Made by a program: the position numbers and the translations under genes. A stretch of 23,823 nucleotides of DNA from an uncultured Faecalibacterium sp. Lineage in GTDB: Bacteria > Bacillota > Clostridia > Oscillospirales > Ruminococcaceae. Below, one piece after another: positions 21,151-23,823 of the stretch (positions are counted from its first letter, which is position 1; every line of letters starts with the position of its first letter). The notes beneath the pieces are model-generated. The model was not told where the DNA came from. It did not search any database and saw only the letters and a list, made by a program, of their open reading frames with translations. The DNA lies in the NCBI GenBank assembly GCA_934525845.1, contig CAKSZS010000036.1, positions 1-23,823 of the forward strand. Direction: 5' to 3'.

Positions 21151-22089
21151 TCATTTGCGTTTGTATTTCAGCGGGGTCTGCACCTCGGCGCGAATCTTGC
21201 CCAGATAGGTGCGGGTCTGCTCCACGCCGCCCAGAATGGCCTGCACCTGCTCCCGCTGTTCCGGCGTCAGGGCATCCTCTGCCAGCAGCTCCGCGTTGCC
21301 CTCCACGATGGTCAACGGCGTTTTCAGCTTATGGGAAAGCTGCAAAATCTGCTCCCGCTGCTGCTGTTCCATCTGCCACTGCCGCTGCAAGCTGCCGGTC
21401 AGTGCATCGCCCATGGTCTGCAATGCCTGCAAAGCGCTCTCGTACTCCCGCACCTTCGCGCCGGAAAATACCGCGCTGTCCAGCTCCTTCCGTGCCACCG
21501 CCTGCGCCGCTGCAGTCAGCTTTTCGGTCTCCCGGGTCAGGAAGCGCCCGGTCCTGTGGGTGCTCCACACCACTGCCCCTATCAGCAGCAGAATGCCCAG
21601 AATGCAGTGCACGGTCTGCATATCCGGCAGCACGCCCCGCAGCGCAGGGTCGGCGTAGGGCACGGCATAGTCAAATTGCAGCAGACAGACCGTTCCGTCC
21701 TGCAATTTTGACGTCATATAATACTGCGTGTAGCCAAAATGCCAGCGGGTTTTCCCCTGCCGGTTCTCCATTGCCCGCTGCAAGTGCCCGGCATCCATGT
21801 TGGTGGCCAGCACCTCGCTGCTGTCGGGCGCGGCAAACAGGGCGTACCGGCACAAGGAGTCCAGCTGGGTCTCGTCAAAGGTGGCGGCGGTCATGCCCGG
21901 CAAAACATCCTGTGCGGCCTTCTGACAGGCCTGTGCCGCTTGATTCGCGGGCAGGAACGGCCCGCCATTCTGGATCCACAGCAGCAGCGCCAGCAGCCAC
22001 CCCACCGCGACCAGCAGGCAGGCCAGCGCCGTGCGCACCAGATATTGCAGCAGCACGCTGCGCAGAGAGGTCAGTCTTCGCTTTTCCAT
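21151..22089 (-). CDS. Sensor histidine kinase-like protein lacking the ATPase domain
   Basis: Membrane sensor partner of the response regulator upstream. The 312 residues have a first transmembrane helix at about 17-40, an extracytoplasmic sensor of ~120 residues, a second helix at about 162-178 and a linker. A DHp helix then holds LSHKLKTPLTIVEGNAELLAED (His253). After the second DHp helix the protein ends at residue 312; no N, G1, F or G2 box of a HATPase_c domain is present, and a terminator hairpin follows at once. The residue after the histidine is Lys where Glu or Asp is needed for phosphotransfer. It may be a phosphatase, a scaffold or decayed. Start ATG 22089 overlaps the regulator by 19 bases; ATG 22107 is an alternative. 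Confidence 0.82.
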   Translation of the reverse strand: MEKRRLTSLRSVLLQYLVRTALACLLVAVGWLLALLLWIQNGGPFLPANQAAQACQKAAQDVLPGMTAATFDETQLDSLCRYALFAAPDSSEVLATNMDAGHLQRAMENRQGKTRWHFGYTQYYMTSKLQDGTVCLLQFDYAVPYADPALRGVLPDMQTVHCILGILLLIGAVVWSTHRTGRFLTRETEKLTAAAQAVARKELDSAVFSGAKVREYESALQALQTMGDALTGSLQRQWQMEQQQREQILQLSHKLKTPLTIVEGNAELLAEDALTPEQREQVQAILGGVEQTRTYLGKIRAEVQTPLKYKRK

Positions 22090-22751
22090 CGGTATCCCAC
22101 GCCCCATACGGTATTGAGCAGCTTTTCCGGCTCCGGCACGCCCGCCGCCCGCAGCTTTGCCCGGATATTTTTGATGTGCTGGGTCACGGCGGTGTCATCC
22201 GCCGTGCCGTCAATGCCAAAAACGGCCTCGTAAATTTGCTCCTTGGTAAAGGTCTGCCCGGCGTGCAGCGCCAGATACTCGCAGATGGCATACTCCGAGC
22301 GGGTCAAGGGCAGCACCGCCCCCTCCACTGCCGCGCTCCGGGCGGTCAGGTCAAAGGCTACACTGCTGCGCACCATCCGGTGTGCCGGAGTGCGGCTCTG
22401 CCGCCGCAGATGTGCCGCTACCCGCGCCCGCAGCTCTGCCACCCGGAAGGGCTTGGACAAAAAGTCGTCTGCCCCGATGCCCAAGCCTTCCAGCACAGCC
22501 GCCTCGTCGGTGCGGGCGCTCAGAAACAGGATGGGTGCTTCGGTCAGGCTGCGGATGCGACGGCACACCGCAAAGCCATCTTCTCCGGGCATCATCACAT
22601 CCAGCAGGATGCAGTCTGCCCAGCGGCAGAGCGCCTCAGTCAGCGCCCCGCCCGCCTGCCGCGTTTCCACCCGGTGTCCGTCCCGTTCCAAGGCGGTGCG
22701 GATCAGCTTGCAGAGCTCCAGATTGTCATCCACTGCCAGAATGTTTGCCAC
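22071..22751 (-). CDS. OmpR/PhoB-family response regulator
   Basis: DNA-binding transcription regulator of a two-component system. The 226 residues have an intact receiver: acidic pair Asp8-Asp9, phospho-acceptor Asp51 in LLDVMMP, Ser78 and Lys100 in LSKPF. A winged-helix domain (about residues 128-224) follows with LTRSEYAICEYLALHAGQTFTKEQIYEAVFG and the recognition block TAVTQHIKNIRAKLRAAG, ending in VWGVGYRW. The start is a GTG at 22751 with GAGGTGAT just upstream. It lies four bases after traX and overlaps the kinase gene, so the three form an operon. Because the partner kinase lacks its ATPase domain, phosphorylation must come from another source if it happens at all. Confidence 0.94.
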   Translation of the reverse strand: MANILAVDDNLELCKLIRTALERDGHRVETRQAGGALTEALCRWADCILLDVMMPGEDGFAVCRRIRSLTEAPILFLSARTDEAAVLEGLGIGADDFLSKPFRVAELRARVAAHLRRQSRTPAHRMVRSSVAFDLTARSAAVEGAVLPLTRSEYAICEYLALHAGQTFTKEQIYEAVFGIDGTADDTAVTQHIKNIRAKLRAAGVPEPEKLLNTVWGVGYRWKSED

Positions 22752-22755
22752 AAGA

Positions 22756-23619
22756 TCACCTCAACACGTTATAAACAAGACAGGATGCCCCATACAGCAG
22801 ATACACATGGGCGGGGTAGAACCAGTAGAACAGCCGCTTGTGTCCGCTGCCGCGCTGCCCGTTGTACAGCAGCATCAGCAGCACCGCCAGCACCCCGAAC
22901 CACTCGTAGCAGTCGGTGAACATCCGGGTCCACACAAAGCCCTCCTGCCTGCAGAGCATCCCAAAGGGCAGGCCAAAATCACACAGGAAGATCACCAGTG
23001 CCCATACCGTCAGCTGCACTTTGCGCCGTCCACGCAATGCGTACAGCAGCACACCGCCCAGCAGAAAGCTCCATCCACCATCCGTAATAGTCGTCCACAT
23101 GGGCAGAGGGCTGGTGATGACAAAGGCTACCACAGACGAGGCAATGGGCATCTCCTGCACCTGAGGGAAAAGCAGAAGAAATACCACTACCACATACGGC
23201 CAGCACAAAACGGCGGCAATAGCAGCAATGCCCTTTGCCAGCTTCTTCTCCCGCAGCCAGTCGATGCCCTGCCAAACGATGCACAGCAGCATCAGATCCT
23301 GAAAAATAGCGTTCTGCGGGTAGAAGCCGTCTCCACGCCGGAAGGCCTTGGCGTAGATCATAAAAAATTCCAGGGCCGCCATGGCAGTACCAATGGCCCA
23401 GATGCGGATAAAATACCGCTTGCGATCATGGGTGTGGGCAAACCCCTCCACCGTGCAGAACAAAAACAGCGGCGCACTGAGCCGCCCCAGCATACTGAAC
23501 ACCGTCGGGATGCAGCCGGTGAATTCAAAGAAATAATGAATGTGGTCCAGCACCATCAGCACCAGTGCGATGGTCTTGAGCTGGGTGCCGTCCAGCCCTT
23601 TTTTCGTCAGTTTATCCAT
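22756..23619 (-). CDS. TraX family membrane protein
   Basis: Polytopic inner-membrane protein of the TraX/acyltransferase-like family; TraX of the F plasmid acetylates pilin, while chromosomal members in Firmicutes have unknown roles. The 287 residues start MDKLTKKGLDGTQLKTIALV, with the LDHIHYFF segment, RLSAPLFLFCTVEGFAHTHDRKRYFIR and about eight or nine hydrophobic helices, closing with KRLFYWFYPAHVYLLYG. The ATG at 23619 has AAGGAGA at about seven bases; a longer reading to 23643 has no better signal. It is the first gene of an operon with the response regulator and the ATPase-less kinase, which suggests a surface-modification role under their control. Confidence 0.88.
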   Translation of the reverse strand: MDKLTKKGLDGTQLKTIALVLMVLDHIHYFFEFTGCIPTVFSMLGRLSAPLFLFCTVEGFAHTHDRKRYFIRIWAIGTAMAALEFFMIYAKAFRRGDGFYPQNAIFQDLMLLCIVWQGIDWLREKKLAKGIAAIAAVLCWPYVVVVFLLLFPQVQEMPIASSVVAFVITSPLPMWTTITDGGWSFLLGGVLLYALRGRRKVQLTVWALVIFLCDFGLPFGMLCRQEGFVWTRMFTDCYEWFGVLAVLLMLLYNGQRGSGHKRLFYWFYPAHVYLLYGASCLVYNVLR

Positions 23620-23688
23620 ACAGATTCTCCTTTCTTTGTACATCCAGTGTAACAGGAAAATCTGTAGAAAGTATAAGGTTCCGCCTTT

Positions 23689-23717
23689 ATGATACTATTT
23701 TCTGTCCCGAAACGCAA
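23689..23717 (-). promoter_or_regulatory. Promoter of the traX-regulator-kinase operon
   Basis: On the minus strand TTGCGT (23712-23717), 17-base spacer and TATCAT (23689-23694). It starts right after the 5S rRNA terminator T-run. Confidence 0.5.
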
Positions 23718-23718
23718 C

Positions 23719-23751
23719 AAAAAAGCCCTGAGACTTTCATCTCAGAGCTTT
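23719..23751 (-). terminator. rRNA operon terminator
   Basis: On the minus strand a 12-bp stem (23740-23751 with 23722-23733, one G-U pair, loop TGAAAG) is followed by a T-run (23719-23724). It lies nine bases past the 5S 3' end. Confidence 0.92.
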
Positions 23752-23759
23752 CTGTTCAA

Positions 23760-23823
23760 GTCGGCGACTACCTATTTTCACGCGCCGTTTCCAGCGAACT
23801 ATCTTCGGCACAAGTGAGCTTAA
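23760..23823 (-). rRNA. rrf: 5S ribosomal RNA, 3' part
   Basis: The minus strand starts with TTAAGCTCACTTGTGCCGA and continues with the conserved 5S segment GCTGGAAACGGCGCGTG and AATAGGTAGTCGCCGAC, matching the 3' half of bacterial 5S rRNA. About half the gene lies outside the window. The 3' end near 23760 is approximate. The rest of the rRNA operon should lie beyond 23823. Confidence 0.9.

Overview
The window is a dense, GC-rich stretch of bacterial chromosome with Firmicutes/Clostridia-type content: an L13-S9 ribosomal operon, dipicolinate synthase subunits A and B, an ECF-type vitamin transporter component, type III pantothenate kinase, DegV, and strong AGGAGG ribosome binding sites. The gene families, high GC and paired-hairpin intergenic repeats suggest a Faecalibacterium/Gemmiger/Subdoligranulum-like member of the Oscillospiraceae. 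That placement is an inference; I could not run a search.

Layout. 1-900 (minus): rplM-rpsI behind a near-consensus sigma-A promoter with a structured leader. 1054-5554 (plus): an operon of a small membrane-anchored protein, a TtcA-like tRNA thiolase, alanine racemase and LepA, closed by a bidirectional terminator. 5570-10302 (minus): a DUF5662 protein, two paired-hairpin repeats, then a surface-polysaccharide export block (rmlC, ABC-2 permease, ABC ATPase, two-domain glycosyltransferase). 10344-13312 (minus): dpaA-dpaB-dacA, a spore-type dipicolinate synthase plus a penicillin-binding D,D-carboxypeptidase.

13314-17563 is a coenzyme A neighbourhood. An ECF S component (possibly for pantothenate), a Gfo/Idh/MocA oxidoreductase and coaX run on the minus strand, with coaBC divergent on the plus strand. 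Between coaX and coaBC lies a long, almost fully paired RNA-like element inside the predicted coaX 5' leader. 17564-20273 holds convergent coaBC and degV separated by an inverted repeat pair, then murC with a perfect palindromic terminator. 20285-21100 holds a tubby-like (YxjI/LURP) protein and a frameshifted zinc-ribbon gene. 21115-23717 is a traX, response regulator and histidine kinase operon in which the kinase has lost its ATPase domain. The window ends in the 3' part of a 5S rRNA gene with its terminator, so an rRNA operon lies just outside.

Most of the window is conserved housekeeping. The most notable signals are the structured coaX leader together with an unusual basic C-terminal tail on CoaX, the ATPase-less histidine kinase paired with an intact response regulator, the possible sigma-K-like promoter on dpaAB, the frameshifted zinc-ribbon gene, and a family of double-hairpin repeats abutting stop codons.
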